A stretch of DNA of 64,000 nucleotides, from NCBI GenBank assembly GCA_050084985.1, contig JBITNC010000001.1, forward strand, positions 210,800,001 through 210,864,000. Reading direction: 5' to 3'. This DNA comes from Nageia nagi. Lineage: Eukaryota > Pinophyta. The position numbers were made by a program, and so were the translations under genes. Positions 23,406 through 36,530 of the stretch are shown here, one piece after another (position 1 is the first letter of the stretch; every line of letters begins with the position of its first letter). The notes under the pieces were generated by a model, which did no database searches, was not told where the DNA came from, and was given only the letters and a program-made list of their open reading frames with translations.

Positions 23406-25470
23406 TGTAGACACTTAAAATAAACCCTATCTTTAATTTAATAAATAAATAAATAAAACAAGTATTTTTTCTAATATATATCATATTAAAATAATTATTG
23501 ATTAAGATTATGTAATATATGTGCTGTGAACAACCTTAACCAAAGTAAATCAAGAACAAACTAGGGGGATAGTCTGATCTCTAGAGAAGGCCAGTTCCTT
23601 ATCTATTGGGTGTAGAAAAAGTAACAAGAAAGAAAATAAAATGGGGTAGATTGCAGATGATATGGCTTCTTGATAACTATGATCTAATCTCTTGCTGGCC
23701 TCATCTTTACATTCTGGAATGCTCCACTTATCAGCTCCAGCTATTTGATCACTCCTTGATGACATCATCACTTCTAGGACCTAGTTTCACTCAAAAATAT
23801 GAACATCATTCTCCCTATGACATCATCTTCATACTTTTGAAATGCTTTACTTACTAGCTCCAGCTATTTGATCACTCCTTGATGATGTCATCACTTCTGG
23901 GACCTGGTTTCACTCAAAAATGTGAACATCATTCTTCCTGTGACATCATCTTCATACTTCTAGAATGCTTTACTTACTGGCTTCAGCTATTTGATCACTC
24001 CTTAATGACCTCATCACTTTCAGGACCCAATTTCATTCAAAAATGTGAACATCATTCTCCCTATGACATCATCATCTCTACATTTTGGAATGCTCTCCTC
24101 ATCGACTCCGGCTATTTGGTCACTCTTTGCTGACCTCATCATCTCTAGAACCTGGGCTTTTCTATAATTGAGCTTTATTATTTCCTTTTGAAATGCTCTA
24201 CTCATCGGCTCTAGCTATTTGGTCACTCTTTACTGACCTCATCATCTTTGAAACCTGAGCTTTTCCACAACTGAGCTTTATCATTTCCTTCTAGAACACT
24301 TAATTTACAAACTCTAGCCTTTTTACTCACCCACGCTGACCTCATCATCTCTGGAACTTGGACTTTACCAAAAAATGACTATCTTATCCTCTATGACATC
24401 ATCATTTCATTTCAGAACACTTTTATCTACTGACTTCGGCCTATTTTGTTTGCTCCAGAAAAACTCCCAAGAATCTTAAAATGAACTCATGATTGCAAGT
24501 AAAGTACATCAAGGCTTTAATAAAGAATTTATTATATTATCAAATCAATCTTTTTGAACATATATAAAACAAGTGGTCTTACGACCCTTGTCATTAAAAA
24601 ATGACCATAGAGCGACCATTCTAATGTTAATATATAATCGCTTAAAAATCGGTGATGATCCATGAACAGTTAAACAACAAACAAATCTAAGCCTGGAATA
24701 GCCTAGTACATATAATTTGTAATCATGGATACAAATGGAAGATAACAACACCTCAAAATTTAGTTTGAGAGGTTACCTGGAATCTTGGGATGCCAAAATA
24801 AATGAGTAACAAACCTTGAAGCTTATAAATTGAAGCTTTGTATGTGAACAAAGGGACCTAATCCTACTGTAGCGAAGCTCTACCAAAATCAAATCAAGAT
24901 ATTATTAGCAAAAGGTTTTAAGCTTGATTAATAGCAAATCTCATATTAGATATATTTCCATATTATGTTATTTATTTGCTGATTAATATGTATGAATAGG
25001 TATGCTTTTGATGCTTTGTTCATTTTTTGTGTGCAGGGTCAATACAGAAAAAGAATGATAGAATTAAGCATAAAGGAGAACAACAAGGAATAGACAAAAC
25101 ACTTCAAAATTCTATAAAGATTACTCTAGTGCATACAGATTCGATCATCGACGATTCAAAGATCGATCGATGGTGATTCACCAGATCAATAACAAAGGCC
25201 AAAGGTTTACAACAAACACAATGATGGCATAGAGAATGTAGAGTTGTGCTTCAATCATTACCAATCCACACTGATTGTTACCAATCCACAATGATCATTA
25301 TCAATGCTGATTACAATAGATCAATAAAAACTCGCTTTTTGTATTCAAATACTTTAGAATATAATATCATTATTATTATTGATGTGTATTATCGAATATG
25401 TTCATGATTAATTATGTTGAATGATTTATCTGTCTAAATTACATTTTAGGTTCATAATTTGATATACACA
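23406..25470 (+). repeat. 3' LTR of element C
   Basis: TGTAGACACTTAAAATAA to GATATACACA, 2065 bp, colinear with the 5' LTR. It carries the same U3 tandem repeats, TATA box (24561-24569) and AATAAA (25323-25328). It is followed by ACTTG, the second copy of the target duplication, and by the rest of the B protease. Confidence 0.95.
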
Positions 25471-25890
25471 ACTTGAATCTCCCTTTTCACACATATTTGT
25501 GCCTTCTTTACAATTAAGAGCTTTCAATGATGCTTTGTGCTCAATAATGGGATCTATCTCACTACCTATTACTATGGATTCTAAAATCATACAAACATTA
25601 TTGCAAGTTATTAAAGGGGATATAACATAATAAAATTTACACTTAGGGAGACCATGGATTATAGATATGCAATGTGTCCAATTAACATATCATAATCACT
25701 TAAAGCACATTCATGATTGGGTGGTACATTATGTACTTGGAGATGAAAATCCATATTCCCATTGTAATTATATGCATCTTTCAAGGGAGACTGCTTTGCC
25801 TTCTACTTATTATTTTACATCACTTATGGTTCCTAAAAATGTATCACTAGTATATATTAAAAAAAATGTCCTTCTCCAAATTCCTTAAAG
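25471..25890 (+). pseudogene. Element B protease, C-terminal part
   Basis: Resumes the frame broken at 10811. After the duplicated ACTTG it reads NLPFSHIFVPSLQLRAFNDA, matching LNLPFSHISLPSLQ in C, and ends near LGRPWIIDMQC (25650-25675). The open piece 25667-25888 continues into the linker. The second aspartate-bearing half is thus 14.7 kb from the first. A TAA-containing stretch at about 25627 adds further damage. Confidence 0.8.
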
Positions 25891-27020
25891 GGGAAAGAGC
25901 CCATAAATCTTGAAATACCTCATACACCAAATATTAATAGGGATTCATTACTAAAAATAAAACCAACAATCTTGGAAAAGCAAACATGGGAAGAAAGAGC
26001 ATGAAAGTTGGATGAAGTAAACAAAACTTCATCATCAAAAGCATATTATATTGTAAATGCATTATATAATGATAGTACAATAAAATATAAACCATATAGT
26101 ATTTATCTTGTAACTATATAGTTAACTAATTATGGAATAGAAGAGTTTGCCATTGATGATGTTATTTTTAATATTCCTATAGCTCAAGAAATAGGAAGAA
26201 CTAAAGAGTTTCCTAGTATGGTAGGAAAATTAATACTAATGGGGTAGTTACTTAATTAAATACTTTTTGTATATCATGGTCTAATAGAATTACATATCCT
26301 CCCTTTACCTTATTCTAATGAAGGTATTTTTTGTGATTCATTAGAATACTTTTCACTAGATATAATATCATTCATCAAAAGATACTTTGATTGGTGTCAA
26401 TGGAAAGGAAAAGGTTTAGGATGATATGAACAAGGACCTAGGTACAACATTTATATTCACTATCAATTTTCTAGTGATAAGATAGGATAAATTTATAAGA
26501 GTAAAAATAAAGGAGTATCTAATTTCAAGATAATTGAGTTAGAACCAGAGTCCACAACATATGAAAATTTATGTGAAGTATCTAAATGGATGAAAAATCA
26601 AGATGATATAGAGTCTAAAATGTTATCCTTAGGAGGATTATTTTCTAATATATCAATTAATATGGTATATATTATATATATATGTGATAATATTATACCT
26701 AAAATGAATTTTGGTTGGTCTAGAAGTGACAAGTTTGAAGAGTTTGAGATAATAGGTTCAAAAAATTCAAGTAGCTCTTATTCATACTTTCTATTAGATG
26801 AATAAACTATAGATTTTACATTGATTCTTGAATGACCTAAAATCCAATATTTCAAAGACATAGATATAATCTTACAAACTACAAACTTAAATATTAATAC
26901 TACTTTGGAAGATTAGTATTAAGCTAAGGATGAAGAATATAATGCAAACAATAATGATTAGATTCCAATATCCAACCAATTGGAGGAATAATCTCACATG
27001 TTAATTGAATAAACCATTGA
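25891..27020 (+). pseudogene. Element B protease-RT linker with G-patch-like motif
   Basis: A decayed coding region between protease and RT. Near 26401-26440 it reads WKGKGLG, a stop (TGA, 26422-26424), then YEQG. This G-patch-like glycine cluster also occurs in D at the same place, with the same stop. The open piece 26590-26805 ends in a serine run. G-patches next to protease are known in some retroelements. Pol-linker function is otherwise unknown. Confidence 0.6.
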
Positions 27021-28000
27021 AATTGATTGAAGTAAATAAACTAGTAGCTAAAATAATTCAATTAGGAAAGTCCCTTATTGAAGATGAAAGAAAAGAGTTC
27101 ATTACAATACTTAAGGAAAAATAAGAAATATTCACATGGTCATATGTTGATATGCTTGGACTTGATCCTAATTTAGTAGTGCATAATCTTGGTATAAAGG
27201 AAGGTAAAAAACTTGTTAAAAAAGAAGCTACGAAGAATGCATCCTACAATTGCATTTATAGTAAAACAAGACTTGCAAAAACTTTTGGAAGCTAAGTTTA
27301 TTCATCTAATTGATTATTCTTATTGGATTTATAATATGGTACTAGTTAATAAATCCACTAGGAAGATTTGAATATGCATAAATTTTATATATCTCAATAA
27401 ATCATGCCCTAAGGATGAGTTTCCCCTACCAAACATAAATAGCTTAGTTTATTCTACCATAAGACATGAAATGTTGTCACTCATGGATGGGTTTTTAGGA
27501 TACAACCAAATTAAGGTAGCATTAGAATACCAACATAAAATTACATTCATAACACCATGGGGAACATTTTGTTACAAAGTAATGACTTTTGGATTAAAAA
27601 ATACTAAAGCTACCTATCAAAGAGCCATGGTGTACATCTTCCATGATTACATGCATGATATCATAGAAGATTATATAGATTATGTACTAGCTAAATCAAA
27701 AACAAGGAAAGATCATCCTAAAGTGCTTATCAAAATATTTTATCAATTACTAGAACATTAGATTCAATTGAACCCAAAGAAATGTGTTTTAGGGGTAACA
27801 TTTGGGAAGTTACTAGGTTTCATTATTTCTAGGAAAGGAATTGAAATAAACCCTAACAAAATAAAAGCAATAATGAATACATCACCTCCATCAAATATAA
27901 AATAATTAAAAAGTTTATAGGGTAAGTTACAGGCCATAGGACATTTTATTTCTTAGTTATCAAAAAAATGCAAACCTTTTAACAAAATATTGAAGAAAGG
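27021..28000 (+). pseudogene. Element B reverse transcriptase
   Basis: The N-terminal part (FITILKEK then IFTWSYVDMLGLDPNLVVHN, about 27095-27190) is typical of plant Ty3/gypsy pol. The fingers/palm open piece 27471-27761 reads LSLMDGFLGYNQIKVA and FGLKNTKATYQRAM. The catalytic YVDD box is YIDY at 27672-27683, so the second aspartate is lost and the enzyme would be dead even without the stops. The thumb (LGFIISRKGIEINPNK, about 27812-27860) follows after a stop. Confidence 0.85.
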
Positions 28001-28960
28001 TATTATCTTTCATTGGGGCAATAAACAATAAGAAGTGGTTGATAAAATTAAATGCTATCTTCTTTCACCACCCATTCTAGTAACACCAAATCTTAGAGAA
28101 CCATTCTTGTTGTATATATCAACTATAGAAATAGCTTTAGGAACCATGCTGGCTCAAAAGAATGAAAACAGTAAAGAATACACAATATATTATCTTATTT
28201 GAACTTGGGTTGGCTATGAGATTAAATACATATATTTAGAAAACTTATGTTTAGTAGTAGTATTTGCAACCAAAAAGTTAAGAAATTACATACCACATAT
28301 GTGATTACTAAAGTGGACCTTTTGAAATATATGATGAATAAAACTAATCAAAATGGATCCTGCATTTAATTTAATTTAACTTGCTCTTTGTAATTTATAA
28401 ATCAATTAAAGGATAAGTCATAGCAAACTATCTTCCATAAGCACCATTATCTAATGATAATCCACTCCTTATAGATTTACCAGATGAATATGTATTCCAA
28501 TTAGATGAAATGGAAATTCCTATAGAATCTAAAGAATATTGGGATATGGTAATATATTTCAATGGATTAAGATGTGAGAAAAGTGGGGGTGGGGTGTTGT
28601 ATTCATTACACCCCAAGGGTTTCCCATACCTTATTCATTTAAACTTAATTTCTCTTGTATAAAAAATAATGTTGCATATGAAGCCTTTATATTATCTATT
28701 AAAATTGATATAAAATTAAATTTGAGAAAATTTAAATTCATTGGTGATTCATTGTTAATCGTAAACCAAGTTAAAGAAATCTTCCAATGTAGGGAACCTT
28801 TCCTACAAAAATATAATAGATTAGTAAATAATCTCTTATCATCTTTTGAAAAATATGATTCAGAGGTAGCACCATGATCAACTAATAGGTTTATTGATGC
28901 CATGGATTCCATTGGATCTTTGATACTTGCAAACATTAATCAAAAAATGATACCTATTGA
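28001..28960 (+). pseudogene. Element B RNase H and archaeal-type RNase H
   Basis: The first domain (about 28080-28300) shows REPFLLYISTIEIALGTMLA and later VFATKKLRNYIPHM, as in Ty3/gypsy RNase H. A second domain starts near 28530 with WDMVIYFNGLRCEKSGGGVLY, a degraded form of the D-G-S/G-A-G start of archaeal-type RNase H; its catalytic D is N here. This dual arrangement is diagnostic of the Tat lineage. Stops and shifts break both. Confidence 0.7.
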
Positions 28961-30303
28961 AATCATTCAAATTACTCAATCTTTAATAGAATCAAATGAA
29001 GTTGAACATGTAGTCCTATAAATCGAATAGAAGACAAAAATTTGTGGCATATACAATTGTTCAAATTCTTAATAGATGGGGTATTACCTAACAACTTAAC
29101 AAAATCATGTGGCAAAGCATTCAAAATAAAAGCTTTTCACTTTTGTATGATAGGATATTCCTATACCATAAGGGTTTTGACAAGGTATTGCTTGGATGTT
29201 TAGAATGGTCTGATTCAAAAATTGCTATTTCATGCATGCATGATGGAATTTATGGAGGATATTTTAGTGGCTCCATAATTATAAAATGATTAATGCATAT
29301 GGGATATTATTGGCCTACTATGGAATGTGACTGTATGGAATATGATATAAAGTGTGTTAAATGTCAATAACATGCAAATCTATTTAATCAACCTTCACAT
29401 ACATTAACCCCATGAAATCATTATGGCCAGTTTCTAGATGGGCACTATATTTAATATTTCAAATCTCTCCTATTTCCTTAGAAGGTCATAAGTGTATAAT
29501 AAATGCTATAGAATATTTCATAAAATGGGTAGAATCCATCCTTATGATTTCAATAAAGGGACCAAAGATAGCAAAATTCATATAAAATCACATTATATAT
29601 CATTTTAGAATCCAAGCTCAAATTATTATTAATAATGGGAAAAAAATTAGAAAAAAGGAAGTTCAAGCTTTATGTAAAGGATATCATATCTGATTAAGCT
29701 TCTCAACCCCTTATTATCCTCAAGGGAATGGTCAAGCTAAACCTACAAATAAAACTATTTGTAGTATTTTATTAAAAATTGTTCATGATTCCCATTGAGA
29801 TTGGCATGCAAGAATTCCACATGCATTATGGGCTTATCAAACTAGTGTTTGAACTCCTACTCAGGCAACTCTATTTTCCTTTGTTTATGGGATAAAAGTA
29901 GTATTACCCTTGGAAATAGACATTCCCTCTCTTCAAATTACCTTACAAGATTATATCATAGATGATGCATTTCATTAAATAAGATTAGATTAATTGTTGC
30001 TTGTAGATGAAAGAAGAGTTAATGCATTAGAAAATTTGCATACAAATAAAAATTTTATTAAACAAGCTTTTGATAAAAAAAAAGTCAAAATTCATGAATT
30101 TAATATAGGAGATTTGGTTTTAAAAGAAAACTAGCAAACTTCTTGAATGGAAAGACAACTTCATGACAAGTTTGCTCCTAACTGGTTAGGTTCCTATATG
30201 ATTAAAAGAAAATTTAGATCTAGAGCTTATCATTTAATTGATATGGAAGGTAATGAAGAGTGTGAACCTATAAACATCATGCACCTTTGTCCTTTCTATA
30301 GTT
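28961..30303 (+). pseudogene. Element B integrase
   Basis: The zinc-binding region (about 29235-29370) reads HDGIYGGYFSGS, GYYWPTMECDCME and CVKCQ; one histidine is Y. In the core the usual DNG motif is NNG (about 29630) and PYYPQGNGQAKPTNKTI (about 29710-29760) has lost the catalytic E of GQ-E. The TGA at 29850-29852 sits in a conserved CGA position (SV*TPT). The C-terminal part reads HDKFAPNWLGSYMIKRKF and ends PFYS at 30303. It would have inserted the element DNA. Confidence 0.85.
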
Positions 30304-30450
30304 AGAAAAAAATTTTAAATCAAAAATTGTATATATTTTAAATAAGTCTTTTAGTTCAAAAATAACAAGAGTGCTTTTCTTGAGAATTATACATATTTAA
30401 TGTATTGGAAATAGAAAATGCCATTAAAAAAAGGGAAAAAGCATCCACAT

Positions 30451-32815
30451 GATTGCAAATCAGAGAGGCATTCAATAAACATCTTGGTAAAAGAAACTAA
30501 GATACTTGGGAGATAGGGCTATAAAAGAATTATCCCTTCATGTTTCTTCCAAAAATAGAAATTTCCTCCATTTACCTATTGATTTACAAAGAGCCCTAGC
30601 CTTTAACTTATCACCAAAACGATATCAAGGATGGGAGATAAATGTTCAAGGAGATAACCTAGAAATCTATGTAGATAAAGCCATGTATCATTTAAGTAAT
30701 ACACATTATTTCACTCAAGTGTGAATGATAAATTATTGTAACGATATTGGCCTACATCAACCCCTAAGATTTTAATTAATTATTTTCTTCAATAATTGGA
30801 TCCAAGATAGAGTGATTAATACTTGGTTGAATGAGGATTTCTTGTTTACATGGGTAGACCAAATAATAAGAGACCTTTTTCATCATAAGATAGTCTATGA
30901 CTTCTACATAGTGTTTATCCATAAGCCTCAATGATCAATTAGATGTGTGCAAAAGATTGATCAATGTTTTTTCTAATTTAGGTCAAGGTTACCTAATCCT
31001 CCTCCACATAATAGTCAAATAAGAGCCTTAATAACAAAAAATCTAAAAATTAATGAATAAATACAATTATTATTTAGTCCTATGAGTCATGATTTTGTTG
31101 ATAGATACCTCAAAGATCGCTATATGAAAGCATTAATAAAGTATCCTTACACTAATATATCCTAGTTCTTTGCTTTACCAAAAGAAATTCAAGGAGTTAT
31201 AGCCATAAATTTTTATAATTAGTGAGGAACTAATGCATGGAACTTAAAAATTAATGATCTTAAAGTAACCATTAAGTTGGAAGCCAAGGATGTGTGGATA
31301 AAAATTGACTCATTAACAAATTGGATTCACCTATTTTGCTTGCATTGGCCTTATGAAAGACCTAGGATCCTATTAAACTATGTGGATCATATGACCCTTT
31401 GATGTCATGTTAGATCATTCTCCCTAATCAAAGTTATCAATGACTTGGTACTGGACTATAATACCCATTCAATTCAACACAATGAAATCATATATGCTTA
31501 TAGTTCACTATTTAGTAAAAATTATTATGTAAGTAATCCAACTAATGTAGAATCAAGATTTCAAAGGATCTTTGGATGCTTTAACCAAAGAAAGAGTGAG
31601 GTTGTAATTAAACTAGTAAAAAATGAGTATGTCTAGCATCTCATTTAGAGCATCATCCCCCTTGCATCATTGCTTTCCCCTGCATATCCACAGTCTTTAG
31701 AGATTCCATCTCCCCTTCCACTTGTTAAGCATTATGAGGCCTCAACATCATCGATCAAGCCAAAATGCATTATTAAGAAGTTCAAGCATCATCCACCTAT
31801 CTTGCCAATTATATTGTATCCTATCCATTATTAACCATTCATTCTAGGACCAAGACCTAGTCATTTTTAGTTCAACCTCCACACTTTTATTTCTTGAGAC
31901 ATAAAGGTTGGGTTATCAATAAAAAACAAGGGAATCATTATCATTAAGGAGTTGTTAAAAGTTTTTTTTCATAAAAAATAAAAAATATAATCAATGAAAA
32001 CATATGTAAATAATTCAAAAAAATTCTTGTATGAATAAATATGTGTACATATTTTTTGTCATTAAAAAACTTATTACAAAATTCTATAAAATATTTGCAT
32101 TTAACATTACAGGTGATTGGTTTGCATACATATGGCATCATGAGTCATCCACATTACATTAGCCCTCCTACCCGTTAGCATGATGGGTCTTCACACTATG
32201 ATGTTACTATCCCATAGGAATTAACACCCTTTTGCATTTCCTGGTCACCCTATACATTTCCTACTCCCCTCAAGGAGACCTTGTCCAAGTTCCATGGTTA
32301 GATTAGGACCATTTTTATCAATTGCTTGAGAGTATATAGCATCAAATTTTGCTTATGAAAGCCTTAACCATTGCTATGGGAAATTTTGATCGAGCCTATG
32401 ATGCCCTTAGAAAACTCTCATTAGATAGAGATATTTATTGACCACCAACCTTGTTGGGGAACCTATATAATCTATGATATACCTAATGAAGAGTTTCTCC
32501 AAAATCTTATTTGCATGCTTTCTAGACCTAATTTTATATGGAGGATTATGAATGATACTCTTATTACCCCTTTAGTAGTTAGATTTAGTAAGTTCTATGG
32601 GCTACATCTTTTGCATCCTAAAGAAGAAATTTTTGATGATATCACCATAGCCTATCTATTATCTATAAATCTTTGGTGTTAGGATTTCATGTTGTCTATG
32701 TCTATCACCAGTGGTTCTACATAGTGGGTCATTGATCATATCATTTACACACATTGTCATTTCCATCCTTTCACTCATGATGATTTGATGTAGATTTTTA
32801 TTCATTTAAGAAACA
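30451..32815 (+). pseudogene. Unassigned sense ORF downstream of integrase in element B
   Basis: A decayed but clearly coding-like frame, same strand as pol. It runs from ATG 30451 through YLGDRAIKELSLHVSS (about 30500), SHDFVDRYLKDRYMKALIKY (about 31090) and SRFQRIFGCFNQRKSEVVIK (about 31554) to about 31880. It continues after an AT-rich gap with NFDRAYDALRKLSLDRDIYW (about 32380) and EEFLQNLICMLSRPNF (about 32490). The gap (about 31905-32112) ends in a pyrimidine/A stretch and TTACAG, so it may be an intron. I recognise no domain. It could be an env-position ORF or captured host sequence. About 12 in-frame stops are present, far fewer than flanking noncoding DNA would show. Confidence 0.45.
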
Positions 32816-35389
32816 TTTAAAAAAAAACTACAAAAAATATTAAAAAATTCTTAAAAAATATAAAACCACAAAGATCAAAATAAAATGTATATTATATATG
32901 TGTATTTACACTTATAATATATACTATTGAAGTGTCTTGGCTACTGGGTGTGCTACTCTTATGTTCATTTTACTCCACTCTATTCATAAATGCTTAGTCC
33001 TTCACCTTGAATGTCATAATTATTAGATATCAATCATTATAAGGGAGGAAACTAATTAAGTTATATGTATCCATATATTATACATAGATCCATATAATAT
33101 TTCTCTATATATATAAGTGTAATCACAAATAAAGAAGTAGGCAATGAATACTCTATTCATGCTTGGTTTTTGTTAAAAGATCATATGTTGAGATTTCAAA
33201 AACTTAAGATGATAAAAAGACATAACTATGATATATAGAAATGCACTAATAGGCCCATACACTTTTTTCACATTAAAATCTTGAAAAAACCAAGAATTGA
33301 ATATTTCTTAAGTATAAATGTGATTATGGTTCTCTTACTTTTTATTTCATTCTATACCCAAGAGCTAGGATAAGAGAAAATAAAAGTAGAAAAGAAACCA
33401 AAAAAAAAAGAGAAAATAGAGAAGAAAATAAAAATGCAGAATTCTTGGGCCATTATAGTATCTTCTATCAGCACTATGGACACTTGGCTAGTAATAGAGC
33501 AAGGCTATAATAGGATGAAGGGGTTAACCTTCACCAGGGCTATGGACACTTTTTTGGTAGTGAAGCAAAACTTACAAAAATAAAAATCACATCTCACAAT
33601 TTATAATCTTGGGGTATTTAGTTTGTGAATGTTAAGAGAAGGAAAGAAATATCATTGCACATACATGAGTTTATGGTAAACTTAAGTATATTATGATCTT
33701 ATTTTATATCATCCCTTGTAGATGAGATCAAAGTAGAAGATTAATTAATAAAACTTGGTATTGAAGGTGTTATTCATTACACTTGTTTATTTATGCATTC
33801 ATTCATTACATACCATCATCATTATTATTATTATAAAAATTGATAAGTTGCCAAAGCATTAAGATTGATGTCTAAGTTATTATTTCATTCATAAAAATCT
33901 TAGGTCATTTAAATTTTCATATATTTTACATTCATATACCATTTATCTATGTACATCCATGTATATCCATTATTACATCCATAAAGTGTTTTGTAAATCT
34001 TGTGTGTGTTTTACATACATACATTCATATTATTTATGATATCATATATGTTTATACTAGTATATGATGTTCAAAACCATGTATAAAAGTAGCGAAGGAA
34101 ATGGAGAATGATGCATCTAATTTGGTTTTTCTACAAATCAAATCCTATTCTACAAACAAAGCAATCCTATATAAATATAAATATCACTTTGTATTTATGA
34201 AACATATCATAAATAAGGTCTTAAAACTAAATAAAAACATAAAAAATAATAAAATCTCATACATTTTCATTTTAAACACATACATTTGGAAAAAATATAA
34301 ACATAAGCATACATTAACATGATAATTAAAATATACATGTAAAATGCTAAAGCTATCACCATATATATATAACCAAATATCTATCACATAAGCCTTCCAT
34401 CCCATCCATATAGAAAAACTAACCATCAATCATGACTACCATGATCCAAAAAATTAATAAGGTTATCAAATATAATTCTACAAATAACATATCTAAACAT
34501 ATGAAATGATCATGCCCTCCATGATCTCAAAAAATAAATAATATAGTATGATAAAAACTCATAAGTCTAACATGAAATATAAAAATAAATAATTTCATAA
34601 TTGAAATACCTTCAAGAGATACCTTCCCCACCATATGTAAGACTACCATATCTACCCTATCTAGGGTGATTAGTGCCCACTGAACCTATAGGACTCATAG
34701 CCCAAGTCACTCTATGAATCTTGGATGATCCCACTAGGTGCTGTGAAGAAACCCCACCTATCCTACTATGGCTATGAGATGCAATAGGTCTAACAACTCT
34801 ACCCTAAGTAATGGTAATTTACTGAACTCCAATAAGTGCTTGATAAACTTAGATATCTATAGGGATGTATGTGATAGGAGGTACTAGATAGAGCATGCTA
34901 GGAATGTATAAAGGTATCCCTTTTAGCCATGTCTAAATAAAAGAGGAGTGTCTAAATAAAAGAGGAGTAATAATCCCTCTATTGCAAAATCCCCTAAACA
35001 AATATTAATGGATGACCATCTCCACTTGTAGATGTACTAGCTCCCTTAGCCTATGAAGAGGCTCAAGCCTTATCCCTCTCTTGATGATATATGTCTCTCT
35101 CAGCTCAAGATCTATACATACAGGCACTAAGCTATGAAACCTAGTATCCCAACTTATACATGTCTCATAAGAGCACATCAATGCTAAGTACCTATGGAGG
35201 AGGAGCTCCACCTCCTCTCACACCTCAAGTAGAGGTACCTACCTCAGTCTCTTCACCTAAGCTAGCTATGCCCTTTGGCTTATCCATCATTTACTCCTTG
35301 ATCATCTACTCTTCACCCTCCTCTTTGGCCTTAATAGCCACCTTAGGCTTAGTTACTTGCTAGTGTACTCTACACTTGAGTGCATCACT
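32816..35389 (+). other. Element B 3' noncoding region, including the module shared with C
   Basis: AT-rich. At 33357-33363 and 33443-33449 CCCAAGA / TCTTGGG flank a purine-rich run (33370-33430). They are followed by AAGGGGTTAACCTTCA then GGGCTATGGA (about 33519-33549) and ATCATTGCACATACATGAGT (about 33651-33670), in the same order as in C (18767-19096). The rest, 33740-34640, holds only low-complexity AT-rich DNA. From 34640 decayed sequence leads toward the antisense ORF. Confidence 0.5.
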
Positions 35390-36530
35390 ATCCTTAACCT
35401 CTAGCTCTACCTACCACCAATCATCAAAATCCTCTATAACACCCACATCATAGCACCTATGTCCTCTATCAGGGATTCCTCTTATGTAGGATCTAACTCT
35501 ATATAAACTAGGGATGAATCCCGTCAACTAGTAGCTTGCCCTCTCTCATAAAATGTAAAGATGATGGTGGAACATCTTGCACCAAACCAAATTGATGGAA
35601 CACATACTCAAAGTAGAAGTATTCAAAATTTAATTCATCAACTACTAAGAACTTAAGCTTACCTAATACCTAATAACTATGCTACAAGCTCATCCCAAAT
35701 TAGGTAACCATGGTAGGGCCAGAACCTCACTTGATTTATAGCAATATGAGTGATCATCCTCTAATAATAGGCAACATCTTGTTAAATTGCATTTGAAGGG
35801 TGAGTATAAAAGTCCTCTTACCAATCCATGATGTCAATGGGATAAGTTTTATGGGTCTTAAAACTAGGCACTAGAAGTTCCAAGGATGAGCTACATGGAT
35901 ATGCTCATAGGCCAATGCTTGAAGAGTAATAGTGATAAATAATGAGGCTTTATAGCAAAGAATAAAAAAATAACTCCCAATAGATCTAGGCTAATAATGT
36001 GGGAACCCAAGCATATACTATTTCCTATTATAGCATATCAAACACTACATGCAATAAGGACTAGGGAAACCTCCCACTGTAGGTATCTAGTAAAGCATAA
36101 CACTGGATAAGCTCCATCAAATAAGAGGCTCTAAGAAGACCTTATTGATCATTCTTTCAATACTAAAAGTATGGAAGACCCTTAGAGAACATCTTACCTA
36201 TAACTCAATCAACTACACTTGCCTCATAGACTACTATAATATTAGGGTGTAGTGAATCTTGATCTAACACATGCTAAATCCATTGACCCTAAATAGGTAT
36301 ATGATATAAGTGATGGATGCCCTCCACCATAATAGTCATCTCCCCTATAGGAAGATGGAAGGTGCAAATTAAGGAATCCCATCTCTCTAGTAGGGTTGCC
36401 AATAGTGGATAGTCCCAATGAATACAGCCCATGTGGGGCCCAGCTCCAAATCCAATAGTACAAAGAAGTTTGATCTATGGTAGTCAATAAAACATGCCAT
36501 CCTCAAGTATATGAGGATATCTCCCTCTAG
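35390..36530 (-). pseudogene. Antisense plant mobile domain (PMD) ORF of element B
   Basis: Read on the minus strand, about 36398-36330 gives LLERWDSLICTFHLPIGEMT and IMVEGIHHLYHIPI, which is the ERW-x-HTFHLPIGE-TITLEDV-LG-LP core of the PMD. Further on, near 35715-35780, IAINQVRFWPYHG matches the late W-PY block. Stops and shifts break it. It lies between integrase and 3' LTR and runs against the element. The same arrangement holds in element A. Such antisense ORFs are known from Tat elements; whether the protein served the element is not known. Confidence 0.75.

Larger units (their letters stand above)
10812..25470 (+). mobile_element. Element C: non-autonomous Tat-like LTR retrotransposon nested in B
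   Basis: Complete element of 14,659 bp with LTRs of 2064 and 2065 bp, TG...CA ends and a perfect ACTTG duplication. The interior has a leader, one long decayed gag-protease frame (14303-18127) and a 5.3-kb 3' noncoding region. No RT, RNase H or integrase motif was found in any frame, so it would need enzymes in trans. LTR ends, primer site and polypurine tract match those of B and D, which do have pol, so B/D-type elements are the likely helpers. By eye the LTRs differ at roughly 5-7% of sites in the first 440 bp, almost all transitions. Confidence 0.9.
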
